This document shows positions 1-5,885 of a stretch of 15,060 nucleotides of DNA, in pieces. Under the pieces are notes generated by a model that worked only from the letters and a program-made list of their open reading frames with translations, did no database searches and was not told where the DNA came from. The DNA lies in contig JAFMJX010000023.1 in NCBI GenBank assembly GCA_017853235.1, positions 1 to 15,060 on the forward strand. The letters run 5' to 3'. The position numbers and the translations under genes were made by a program. The stretch comes from Chitinophagaceae bacterium (GTDB lineage Bacteria > Bacteroidota > Bacteroidia > Chitinophagales > Chitinophagaceae). The stretch's first letter is position 1; the number at the start of each line of letters is the position of its first letter.

Positions 1-349
1 ATACCAAAGAGTAGGACCAGGTGAAAAATGGGACGATCAATTACCTAGTTGGTCGGTTGCTCAAGCTTCATCAAAATGGGGTTCACTTCCTTCCTTTGAA
101 AGTAAAAGAGTAGATACCAAAAAAAGATATGGTTACACCGGCAATAGTTTTATAGCTGCAGTTTCCTTTGGAAAAAAGCTAGAAGCAAAAACAGTGATTA
201 CTGGTGGACAAAGTAAATATGCCAATAACATACATTTTACGGATCAGGCAGAAAGGTATATTGAAGGTAATTTTAAGACCATTCATTTTTACAAAGAAGA
301 TGTTTTAGCACATAAAGTGACTTCATATAAACCTGGATTTGATAAATAG
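1..349 (+). CDS. Penicillin acylase-family (PvdQ-like) amidohydrolase, C-terminal part only
   Basis: Frame 2 is open from the left edge to TAG at 347-349, giving the last 115 residues of a protein whose start lies outside the window. The tail reads GGQSKYANNIHFTDQAERY followed by EGNFKTIHFYKEDVLAHK. This is the usual C-terminal signature of penicillin G acylase/PvdQ-type Ntn hydrolases: a GGQSG-like turn, then H-x-x-D-Q, then a W/Y-x-x-G-x-x-x-x-x-x-F/Y stretch. The family hydrolyses amide bonds, such as those of N-acyl-homoserine lactones, lipopeptides or beta-lactams, usually in the periplasm. The catalytic serine lies upstream and cannot be checked. Its last 61 nt overlap the 3' end of the convergent regulator gene. 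A second, complete family member occurs at 5886-7988 with a different C-terminus, so the two are not recent duplicates. Confidence 0.85.
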   Translation, partial: YQRVGPGEKWDDQLPSWSVAQASSKWGSLPSFESKRVDTKKRYGYTGNSFIAAVSFGKKLEAKTVITGGQSKYANNIHFTDQAERYIEGNFKTIHFYKEDVLAHKVTSYKPGFDK

Positions 350-1008
350 TGGTCATACAACTTAGTCATAAAAGCTACTTTTACTAATCCTGCAACATTT
401 TTTACATCAAACTTTTGCATGAGCTTGGTGCGATGGCCTTCTACAGTGCGTTTACTGTGGCCTACTTCATAAGCGATTTGTTTACTAGATGCTTCTTGAC
501 AAATTCTTACCAAGATGTATTTATCATATACGTTTAATGCTTGCATGCGCTCTATTTGTTTGATTTTATCCATTTGATGCTCTAAATCAAACACTTTTTG
601 TGCTATCGTAGTACAAAAATAAATTTTATCCATTTGCGCCATCTGCAAGGCTTTCAACCATTCTTCCTTAGAAACATTACGTGATACGATCACGGAAAAA
701 CCAATATCAACCAAATGATACAAGTTCAAATCATCTTCCTCATGATATAGGACCATGATGGGTATGGTTTTTTTGAGTGCCAAGATGGATTGAATTTGAT
801 TGAGGTTGTTTAAATGAAGCATGCTACTATCCAGCACTAAGATTTTAGGTAAATCACTTTGAAGTTGGTGCACATGGAGCAGTTCTTGTAACTCATGTAA
901 ACTTCGAATGATACAAGATCCTTTAAATAAAGGTGACTCACCTAATAAAGAATGACAGCCTAATGCATAAACGGCTTGTTGATCACATATAATGACTTGG
1001 CTTTGCAT
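289..1008 (-). CDS. NarL/LuxR-type response regulator with degenerate receiver domain
   Basis: 239 residues. Residues 1-125 have the receiver layout and about 158-212 form a LuxR/GerE helix-turn-helix, with SSKQIAYEVGHSKRTVEGHRTKLMQKF carrying the recognition helix, so it should bind DNA as a transcription factor. The receiver is atypical. The phospho-acceptor Asp60 (ILVLD) is kept, but the acidic pair is D9-Q10 instead of DD. The conserved Thr/Ser after strand 4 is Tyr88 (MVLY), and the conserved Lys is Arg110 (IVSR). Phosphorylation may therefore be weak or absent. About 25 residues follow the HTH, longer than usual, and their codons overlap the end of the convergent acylase gene. No histidine kinase is adjacent. 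The ATG at 1008 is preceded by a nine-C tract on its own strand. The fold assignment is secure; the targets are unknown. Confidence 0.9.
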   Translation of the reverse strand: MQSQVIICDQQAVYALGCHSLLGESPLFKGSCIIRSLHELQELLHVHQLQSDLPKILVLDSSMLHLNNLNQIQSILALKKTIPIMVLYHEEDDLNLYHLVDIGFSVIVSRNVSKEEWLKALQMAQMDKIYFCTTIAQKVFDLEHQMDKIKQIERMQALNVYDKYILVRICQEASSKQIAYEVGHSKRTVEGHRTKLMQKFDVKNVAGLVKVAFMTKLYDHYLSNPGLYEVTLCAKTSSL

Positions 1009-1014
1009 ATTAAA

Positions 1015-1023
1015 GGGGGGGGG
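1015..1023. repeat. Nine-base G/C homopolymer before the regulator start codon
   Basis: Nine consecutive G on the plus strand (C on the regulator's coding strand) end 7 nt before its ATG, in otherwise very AT-rich DNA. Tracts of this kind can slip in length during replication. Here it would alter leader length or promoter spacing, not the reading frame. Confidence 0.9.
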
Positions 1024-1039
1024 TGAATCGTTAGATAAA

Positions 1040-1162
1040 ATGAATGATAAAGTAAATAAACAAGATGTTTATAGTAGTCTGATTCACAAACATCTACTGT
1101 TATATCAATGGTTCTTATTTATATGCTTAATGGCCCTAATCCTATTTATGCTATATTTTTAA
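1040..1162 (+). CDS. Possible 40-residue single-pass membrane peptide
   Basis: A short open frame runs from ATG to TAA at 1160-1162, in the gap between the divergent regulator and the ATP-grasp genes. The N-terminal half is polar and charged (MNDKVNKQDVYSS). Residues about 20-40 form one continuous hydrophobic segment rich in Leu, Ile and Phe that ends the protein (FMLYF). This is the usual layout of a small inner-membrane peptide. I recognise no family. AT-rich noncoding DNA yields hydrophobic short frames by chance, so the call rests only on layout and on filling an otherwise empty gap. Confidence 0.3.
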   Translation: MNDKVNKQDVYSSLIHKHLLLYQWFLFICLMALILFMLYF

Positions 1163-1216
1163 AAAGAATGCTCATACCTTAGAAGATGCTATGCATTAAA
1201 TAAAACCCTATAATTA

Positions 1217-1246
1217 TTTGTCAGTATTATAAATTTTATAACTTCA
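1217..1246 (+). promoter_or_regulatory. Candidate Bacteroidota-type promoter for the ATP-grasp pair
   Basis: TTTG at 1217-1220 is followed after 18 nt by TAACTTCA at 1239-1246. The phylum's sigma factor prefers TTTG, about 19 nt, then TAnnTTTG. The upstream box matches fully and the downstream box at four of six positions. Transcription would begin some 30 nt before the TTG start at 1285. This is by-eye matching in AT-rich DNA and is weak. Confidence 0.25.
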
Positions 1247-1284
1247 TTGATTATTACTAACCCTATACACTATCGTTAACCCCA

Positions 1285-2397
1285 TTGCGTAATCTATTTT
1301 ATCCTTTTGTTCCTGTTGGACATTTAAAAGTTTGGGTGCTTGCTCCCGCGCTAGACAATCCCGATCCTAACTTAGCTTACTACTACGATTTTAGTCAAAG
1401 CATTGAGGAATATACGCGTGTATTTAAGGAATTAGACCTTCCTTGGCAATGGCAACCAGTAAGTTTAGAAAGTTATAAATTGGTGATTCAGGAAATTGCA
1501 CAAGAAAGAGCTATTGGTAATTTTTTTCCCGTGGTGCTTAATTTATGTGATGGTGATGAAATTAACGGCGCACCCGGTGTGTCTGTTATCAAAGCTTTAG
1601 ATGATAAACAATTAGTGTATACTGGTGCTACCGACTATTTTTACGAGATCACTACTTCAAAAATTCCTATGAAGGAAGCCTTTGATCAAGCAGGAGTGCC
1701 AACACCTAAATGGGCCGCTATCAAATCCAAAGAAGACATCAATACAAAATCTATCATAGATCAGTTGGGCAGCCCCTTAATTGTAAAACCAGCTGTGTCT
1801 GGAGGAAGTTTGGGCGTAGGTGTGAAAAATGTGGTTGAAAACGAAACCGATTTACAAATTCAATTGGATAAAATGTTTGAGGGCTATCGTGGATGGAACT
1901 TATCTACCGATGGCATCATTGCAGAATCCTTTATTCAAGGACCTGAATATACTGTGATGATTGTGGGATCACATCACCAACCTGAGTATGCAAAAATGTA
2001 TCCTCCTGTTGAACGTGTTTTTCATACTTCTCTTCCAGAAAAAGAAAAATTTTTATCCTTTGATCGTCTATGGGAAATTTATGAAGATGAAACACCTATG
2101 CCTGCCGGTGAAAATTTTTATCAATACCAAGAAAGTCCTAAAGAAACACAATTGGAAATTCAAAAAATTTCTTGGGACGCTTACGCTGCAGTAAACGGAA
2201 CTGGTTATACTCGTATAGATGTTCGTGTTGATGCAAATACCGGAATCCCATATGTATTGGAAGTAAATGCACAATGCGGGTTAAGTGAAGATGAAGACTA
2301 CACTTCTATTGGTGCCATATTAAGATATGCGAATCAAAGCTTTACCGAATTGGTAGTTCATATTATTAATGATGCTTTTGCTAGAAGAAAAAAATAA
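1285..2397 (+). CDS. ATP-grasp carboxylate-amine ligase (D-Ala-D-Ala ligase-like)
   Basis: 370 residues. ATP-grasp ligases activate a carboxylate as an acyl phosphate and join it to an amine. Visible parts: an N-terminal preATP-grasp domain (about 14-125, with VYTGATDYF like the YTG segment of Ddl); ATP-binding Lys168 (LIVKP); a glycine loop SGGSLGVGV at 172-180; Glu214 (AESFI); and metal ligands Asp312 (TRIDVR), Glu326 and Asn328 (LEVNAQCG). An insertion of about 60 residues (240-300), rich in acidic and aromatic residues, sits inside the catalytic domain and probably shapes the substrate pocket. The start is TTG at 1285: a TAA lies in frame at 1258-1260, no ATG lies between, and the first internal ATG would remove the N-terminal domain. 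It is 4 nt upstream of a paralogous ligase fused to SET, so the two are surely co-transcribed. It is probably not the housekeeping Ddl; the substrate is unknown. Confidence 0.88.
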   Translation: MRNLFYPFVPVGHLKVWVLAPALDNPDPNLAYYYDFSQSIEEYTRVFKELDLPWQWQPVSLESYKLVIQEIAQERAIGNFFPVVLNLCDGDEINGAPGVSVIKALDDKQLVYTGATDYFYEITTSKIPMKEAFDQAGVPTPKWAAIKSKEDINTKSIIDQLGSPLIVKPAVSGGSLGVGVKNVVENETDLQIQLDKMFEGYRGWNLSTDGIIAESFIQGPEYTVMIVGSHHQPEYAKMYPPVERVFHTSLPEKEKFLSFDRLWEIYEDETPMPAGENFYQYQESPKETQLEIQKISWDAYAAVNGTGYTRIDVRVDANTGIPYVLEVNAQCGLSEDEDYTSIGAILRYANQSFTELVVHIINDAFARRKK

Positions 2398-2401
2398 ACT
2401 T

Positions 2402-3841
2402 ATGCGCACGCTACCTGTTTTAAATAATGCTACTAGTTTTAAAGGATTAAAAATTTGTGTATTACAACCCGATTATTCTACCTCGGGGGTGGATTATCAG
2501 CATTATGATCCAAAGCGCGACTTATCGTTGATTATGCCTGAAGCGATAATCCATCATGCATTTTTAAACAAACTCACTACCTACCAACAATTAAAAGAAT
2601 TAAAAGAACAGAATTTTGATATTTATATTAATCTATGTGAAGGATACCTAGAATGGAAAGTGCCTTCCATAGATGTGATTACTTGTTTAGACCTATTAGG
2701 ACTTCCTTATACTGGGCCAACCGCTAATTTATATGACCCAGCAAAAACCATCATGAAGTATTTGGCTTTTTGTGAGGACGTTAAAACACCCGCACATCTA
2801 TTAATTGAATCGGAAGATGAATTGCATTTACTTCCTGGAAATTTAAAATTTCCATTGTTTGTAAAACCTGCCAAAGCGGGTGATAGCTTAGGGGTGGATG
2901 ATGCATCTAAAGTGAATGACACTAAATCTCTCACTTCCAAGGTGAAAGCAATTTTACAAGAATTTGGATCTGCATTAGTGGAGGAATATATTGAAGGTAG
3001 AGAATTTACAGTACTAGTATGTGGTAATGCAGATGGAAAAACCTGTACCAGTTTCACCCCCGTGGAATACATTTTTCCCGAAGGATTCGCATTTAAAACC
3101 TATGCTTTAAAAACCTCCGAACTCCACCCCAACGCCAATATCCCAGTCACCGAAACTACTTTAGCCAATCAATTAAAATCAACGGCCGAGCAAGTGTTTA
3201 TGTCATTTAATGGCGTAGGATATGCCCGCATGGATTTTAGAATGAACGCGCAAGGTGAAATTTATTTTTTAGAAATTAATTTTACATGCTCCGTTTTTTA
3301 TGCACAAGGTTATGAAGGTTCAGCTGATTATATATTAATGCACGATGGTACTGGCCAAAGAGGATTTTTGGAAAGAATCATTATTGAAGGAATGGCAAGA
3401 TTTCAAAAAAAGGAAAAGCTGTTCACTATTAAGGGTAATGCAATTTCCGGATACGGCATTTACGCAAAATATGATTTGCCAACCAATACTTGTATATTCA
3501 GAGGAGAAGAAAAAGCGCAAAGAATTGTCACTAAAAAATTTGTGGACGAAAATTGGGATGAACGCGAAAAAAACTATTTCAGAAGATATGCTTACCCGAT
3601 TGGGAAAGAGGTATATATATTATGGGATCTTCAACCTGAAGAATGGTCCCCGCAAAATCATCACTGCGATGCCAATTGCGAATACCAGGGCTTGAATGTT
3701 GTCACCAATCGTCCTATCAAAAAAGGAGAAGAACTCACATTAGACTACGCACATTTTTTAGACCATACTATGGAACCCTTCCAATGTAGTTGTGGAGCTC
3801 CCCATTGCAGAGGCCTTATAAAAGGAGAACTTGAATTATAA
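2402..3841 (+). CDS. ATP-grasp ligase fused to a C-terminal SET methyltransferase domain
   Basis: 479 residues from ATG 2402, four bases after the upstream stop. An earlier in-frame ATG at 2369 would overlap the neighbour by 29 nt and adds only a polar leader. Residues about 15-330 are a Ddl-like ATP-grasp: YTG at 103-105, Lys155 (LFVKP), loop AGDSLGVDD at 159-167, Glu194/195, Asp278 (ARMDFR), Glu291 and Asn293 (LEINFTC). Residues about 337-472 form a SET domain: the GYG turn at 350-352, NHHCDANC at 419-426 (usual form NHxCxPN), GEELTLDY at 442-449 with the expected catalytic Tyr449, and a post-SET CxCGxxxC at 462-469. SET domains move methyl groups from S-adenosylmethionine to lysine amines. 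Both enzyme halves look intact. I infer that a ligated product, or a protein lysine, is methylated. A cytoplasmic location is likely, since no signal peptide is seen. Confidence 0.88.
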   Translation: MRTLPVLNNATSFKGLKICVLQPDYSTSGVDYQHYDPKRDLSLIMPEAIIHHAFLNKLTTYQQLKELKEQNFDIYINLCEGYLEWKVPSIDVITCLDLLGLPYTGPTANLYDPAKTIMKYLAFCEDVKTPAHLLIESEDELHLLPGNLKFPLFVKPAKAGDSLGVDDASKVNDTKSLTSKVKAILQEFGSALVEEYIEGREFTVLVCGNADGKTCTSFTPVEYIFPEGFAFKTYALKTSELHPNANIPVTETTLANQLKSTAEQVFMSFNGVGYARMDFRMNAQGEIYFLEINFTCSVFYAQGYEGSADYILMHDGTGQRGFLERIIIEGMARFQKKEKLFTIKGNAISGYGIYAKYDLPTNTCIFRGEEKAQRIVTKKFVDENWDEREKNYFRRYAYPIGKEVYILWDLQPEEWSPQNHHCDANCEYQGLNVVTNRPIKKGEELTLDYAHFLDHTMEPFQCSCGAPHCRGLIKGELEL

Positions 3842-3890
3842 AATTTGATGGCTTTTCGTTAAATTGCTCATACAATTAAACGATGCTGCT

Positions 3891-4658
3891 ATGAAACATA
3901 ATTTTCTAGTGATGATTTGCTTAGGATTTATGATCCAAGTATCTGCCCAAAAAATTTCAAGACAAGATAGTATTGCTGCAGAAGCTGCCAAACTAGAATC
4001 CTGGGTTCCTGTTCCTGTGATTACCCCAGGTAAATTCAATAACGAGGCCCCTTCTGATGCAATTATTTTATTTAATGGTAAAGATTTGTCTGCTTTTCAA
4101 AAGAAAAATGGAGGTGCTCCTAAATGGAGATTGGATCCAGATGGTTCTTTTACCGATGTGAAAGGCGCAGGTGATATTGAAACTAAACAAGCTTTTGGCA
4201 GTTGTCAATTACATATTGAATTTAAAACACCCGGGGAAGTAAAAAATAGCGGACAAGCCAGAGGCAATAGTGGTGTATATATTATGGGTAAATATGAAAT
4301 TCAAGTGTTGGACTCCTATGATAATGTTACGTATTCTAATGGGCAAGCAGCGGCAGTATATAAACAATATGCACCACTTGTAAATGCAAGTCGCAAACCA
4401 GGAGAATGGCAATCCTATGATATTATTTTTACAGCTCCCGTATTTAATGACAATGGCTCATTGGGTTCTCCAGCTCGTGTTACCGTTATTCATAATGGTG
4501 TGTTAGTGCAAAACAATGTGACCATTTTAGGTCCTACCGACTGGGTAACCAAGCCAAAGTATGAAAAGCATGCTAGCAAATTACCCTTCTTTTTACAAGA
4601 TCATGGAGATGATGGCAATCCAGTAAGTTATCGCAATATTTGGATCCGAGAATTGTAA
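3891..4658 (+). CDS. Secreted DUF1080 (3-keto-disaccharide hydrolase-type) protein
   Basis: 255 residues from ATG 3891, which opens a clean signal peptide (hydrophobic core FLVMICLGFMI, end VSAQ near residue 20). A TTG 27 nt earlier is also in frame but gives a polar leader. The body has the DUF1080 jelly-roll hallmarks: ILFNGKDLSAF, a W-x-x-D/G-G-x-F strand, a QLHIEF strand, GNSGVYIMGKYEIQVLDS, GEWQSYDIIFTAP, VIHNGVLVQNN, FFLQDHGD and YRNIWIREL at the end. Members of this fold cleave 3-ketoglycosides or bind sugars in the periplasm. It starts 49 nt after the SET fusion on the same strand with no evident terminator between, so it may belong to that transcript, although a functional tie to the cytoplasmic ligases is not obvious. 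Confidence 0.88.
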   Translation: MKHNFLVMICLGFMIQVSAQKISRQDSIAAEAAKLESWVPVPVITPGKFNNEAPSDAIILFNGKDLSAFQKKNGGAPKWRLDPDGSFTDVKGAGDIETKQAFGSCQLHIEFKTPGEVKNSGQARGNSGVYIMGKYEIQVLDSYDNVTYSNGQAAAVYKQYAPLVNASRKPGEWQSYDIIFTAPVFNDNGSLGSPARVTVIHNGVLVQNNVTILGPTDWVTKPKYEKHASKLPFFLQDHGDDGNPVSYRNIWIREL

Positions 4659-4700
4659 AATAAATAATCCCCTTGGTGCTTCTTATAAAATTTATGTAAC

Positions 4701-5429
4701 ATGATGCAAGGAAAATTTCATCCACCAGCATTTATCGAACCCTTCTCTCCTTTTTGGTGGGAATGTATTATTATGGTGATCGTGATTTTAACTATTGTAG
4801 TGAGAGCGCCATTGCATCTAAAAAAAATAAATATAAAATTATACGCCAATTTTATTGCATTATTTTTTTTAGGTAATTATATAGTGGAGAACTATTACAA
4901 TTATTCAAATGGATATTGGAATTTAAAACAAAGTTTACCGGTACACTTATGTAGTATCAGTTACTTTTTATGTATTTTTTTGCTCTTTAATTTTAAACAG
5001 TGGTTGGCAGAATGCCTTTACTACTGGGGTTTGGCAGGAGGTATTCATTCCCTTCTAACTCCCGAATTCACAGTGGGTATGGAAGGGTATAATTTTTACG
5101 CATACTTTATTAATCATGCAGGCCTTTTACTGGTAGTGGCTTTCATGATCATTCATTTAAACTTTAAACCACGCGCAAAATCTTGGATTTGGGTATTTGG
5201 ATATACTCAAATAGTTGCTCTAGGAGTAGGTTTGGTAAATTATACTTTTGGCGCCAATTATATGTATTTAGCACATAAGCCTGAAGTAGAAAATCCATTT
5301 GTAATTGGAGATTGGCCATACTATATTATAGTTTTAGAAGCCGTGGCTTTGTTACACTTTTGGGTATTTTATCTACCCTTTGCTAAAAAAAATATAGCTA
5401 TAGTAAAGGAATCATTAGGAACTAAATAA
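4701..5429 (+). CDS. TIGR02206/YwaF-like integral membrane protein
   Basis: 242 residues with about six or seven hydrophobic segments (about 20-35, 48-65, 80-97, 105-118, 133-150, 160-178, 208-226). Matching landmarks of the TIGR02206/YwaF family are LKQSLPVHLCSIS in the third segment, YWGLAGGIHSLLTPEF after the fourth, a central INHAGLLL histidine, and GANYMYLAHKPEVENP then GDWPYYIIVLEA near the end. The family's biochemical role is not established. Conserved His and Asn residues inside membrane segments could hint at catalysis or ligand binding. It lies 42 nt after the DUF1080 gene on the same strand and is the last gene of this plus-strand run before a convergent gene. Confidence 0.82.
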   Translation: MMQGKFHPPAFIEPFSPFWWECIIMVIVILTIVVRAPLHLKKINIKLYANFIALFFLGNYIVENYYNYSNGYWNLKQSLPVHLCSISYFLCIFLLFNFKQWLAECLYYWGLAGGIHSLLTPEFTVGMEGYNFYAYFINHAGLLLVVAFMIIHLNFKPRAKSWIWVFGYTQIVALGVGLVNYTFGANYMYLAHKPEVENPFVIGDWPYYIIVLEAVALLHFWVFYLPFAKKNIAIVKESLGTK

Positions 5430-5437
5430 AAATAAAA

Positions 5438-5779
5438 TTACAACTCTTCTATTCTTTTTGCTTTATCATCTATCACTAAATCAAATGTAGGTTTAGTAGG
5501 TCCCCCATTAGGGCAATATCCCGTAATTAAATCATTAAACTTACAACCCCAGCTGGTTAATTGCTGTAAGGTAAGTTCCCTTAAATCTCGTTTTGAACTT
5601 TCTCCGCGTCCAGTCCAATATGTGATATGCCATCCTTCATCAAACAATTGATTGATTTTTGCAATATTATCATGATTAGGAACAGCTAGCTCATACACAC
5701 GCTTTTCACCATAAAAACAGATGGTTTCATCAATATCAACTAATGCTTTTTTAGACCCAAACCTTTTTGATTCAATCAT
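5438..5779 (-). CDS. Small HAD-superfamily phosphatase-like protein
   Basis: 113 residues, much shorter than most HAD enzymes. Motif I is ALVDIDETI (Asp15 and Asp17; DxDxT with Thr19). Motif II is the Thr of YWTGRGESS, followed by a K-R-D-L stretch. A Lys in GPTKP may serve as motif III, and motif IV is the acidic pair in DLVIDDKAKR close to the C-terminus. There is no room for a cap domain, so this is a minimal core resembling the capless phosphatases linked to polynucleotide-kinase or capsule loci. The substrate is unknown. It converges on the membrane protein with an 8-nt gap and is divergent from the acylase gene at 5886. Confidence 0.8.
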   Translation of the reverse strand: MIESKRFGSKKALVDIDETICFYGEKRVYELAVPNHDNIAKINQLFDEGWHITYWTGRGESSKRDLRELTLQQLTSWGCKFNDLITGYCPNGGPTKPTFDLVIDDKAKRIEEL

Positions 5780-5804
5780 TGTTATGTATTTAGTAAAATA
5801 ATTT

Positions 5805-5835
5805 CATTGGTATTACTCCAACAATAAACAACAAA
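5805..5835 (-). promoter_or_regulatory. Candidate promoter for the small HAD gene
   Basis: On the minus strand, TTTG (5835-5832) is followed after exactly 19 nt by TACCAATG (5812-5805), against the phylum pattern TTTG, about 19 nt, TAnnTTTG. The first box is perfect and the second matches four of six fixed positions. It would give a leader of about 20 nt before the ATG at 5779. Spacing is good, but the match is partial. Confidence 0.28.
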
Positions 5836-5885
5836 TTTAGATATAATTGATAAATTACACCTTCAAAATAATTAAAGACTATTTC

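Noticed and set aside
1961..2194. 77-codon plus-strand frame within the first ATP-grasp gene
   Set aside because: Its composition is what a shifted frame of AT-rich coding DNA gives (Lys, Phe and Leu rich), and the main frame holds the conserved motifs.
2707..3072. 121-codon minus-strand frame
   Set aside because: It is antisense to the ATP-binding core of the ligase-SET gene and has no recognisable domain.
5842..5849. TATAATTG as a -7 box for the acylase gene
   Set aside because: It matches TAnnTTTG except at one position, but no TTTG lies 17-23 nt upstream (CAAC is found there).
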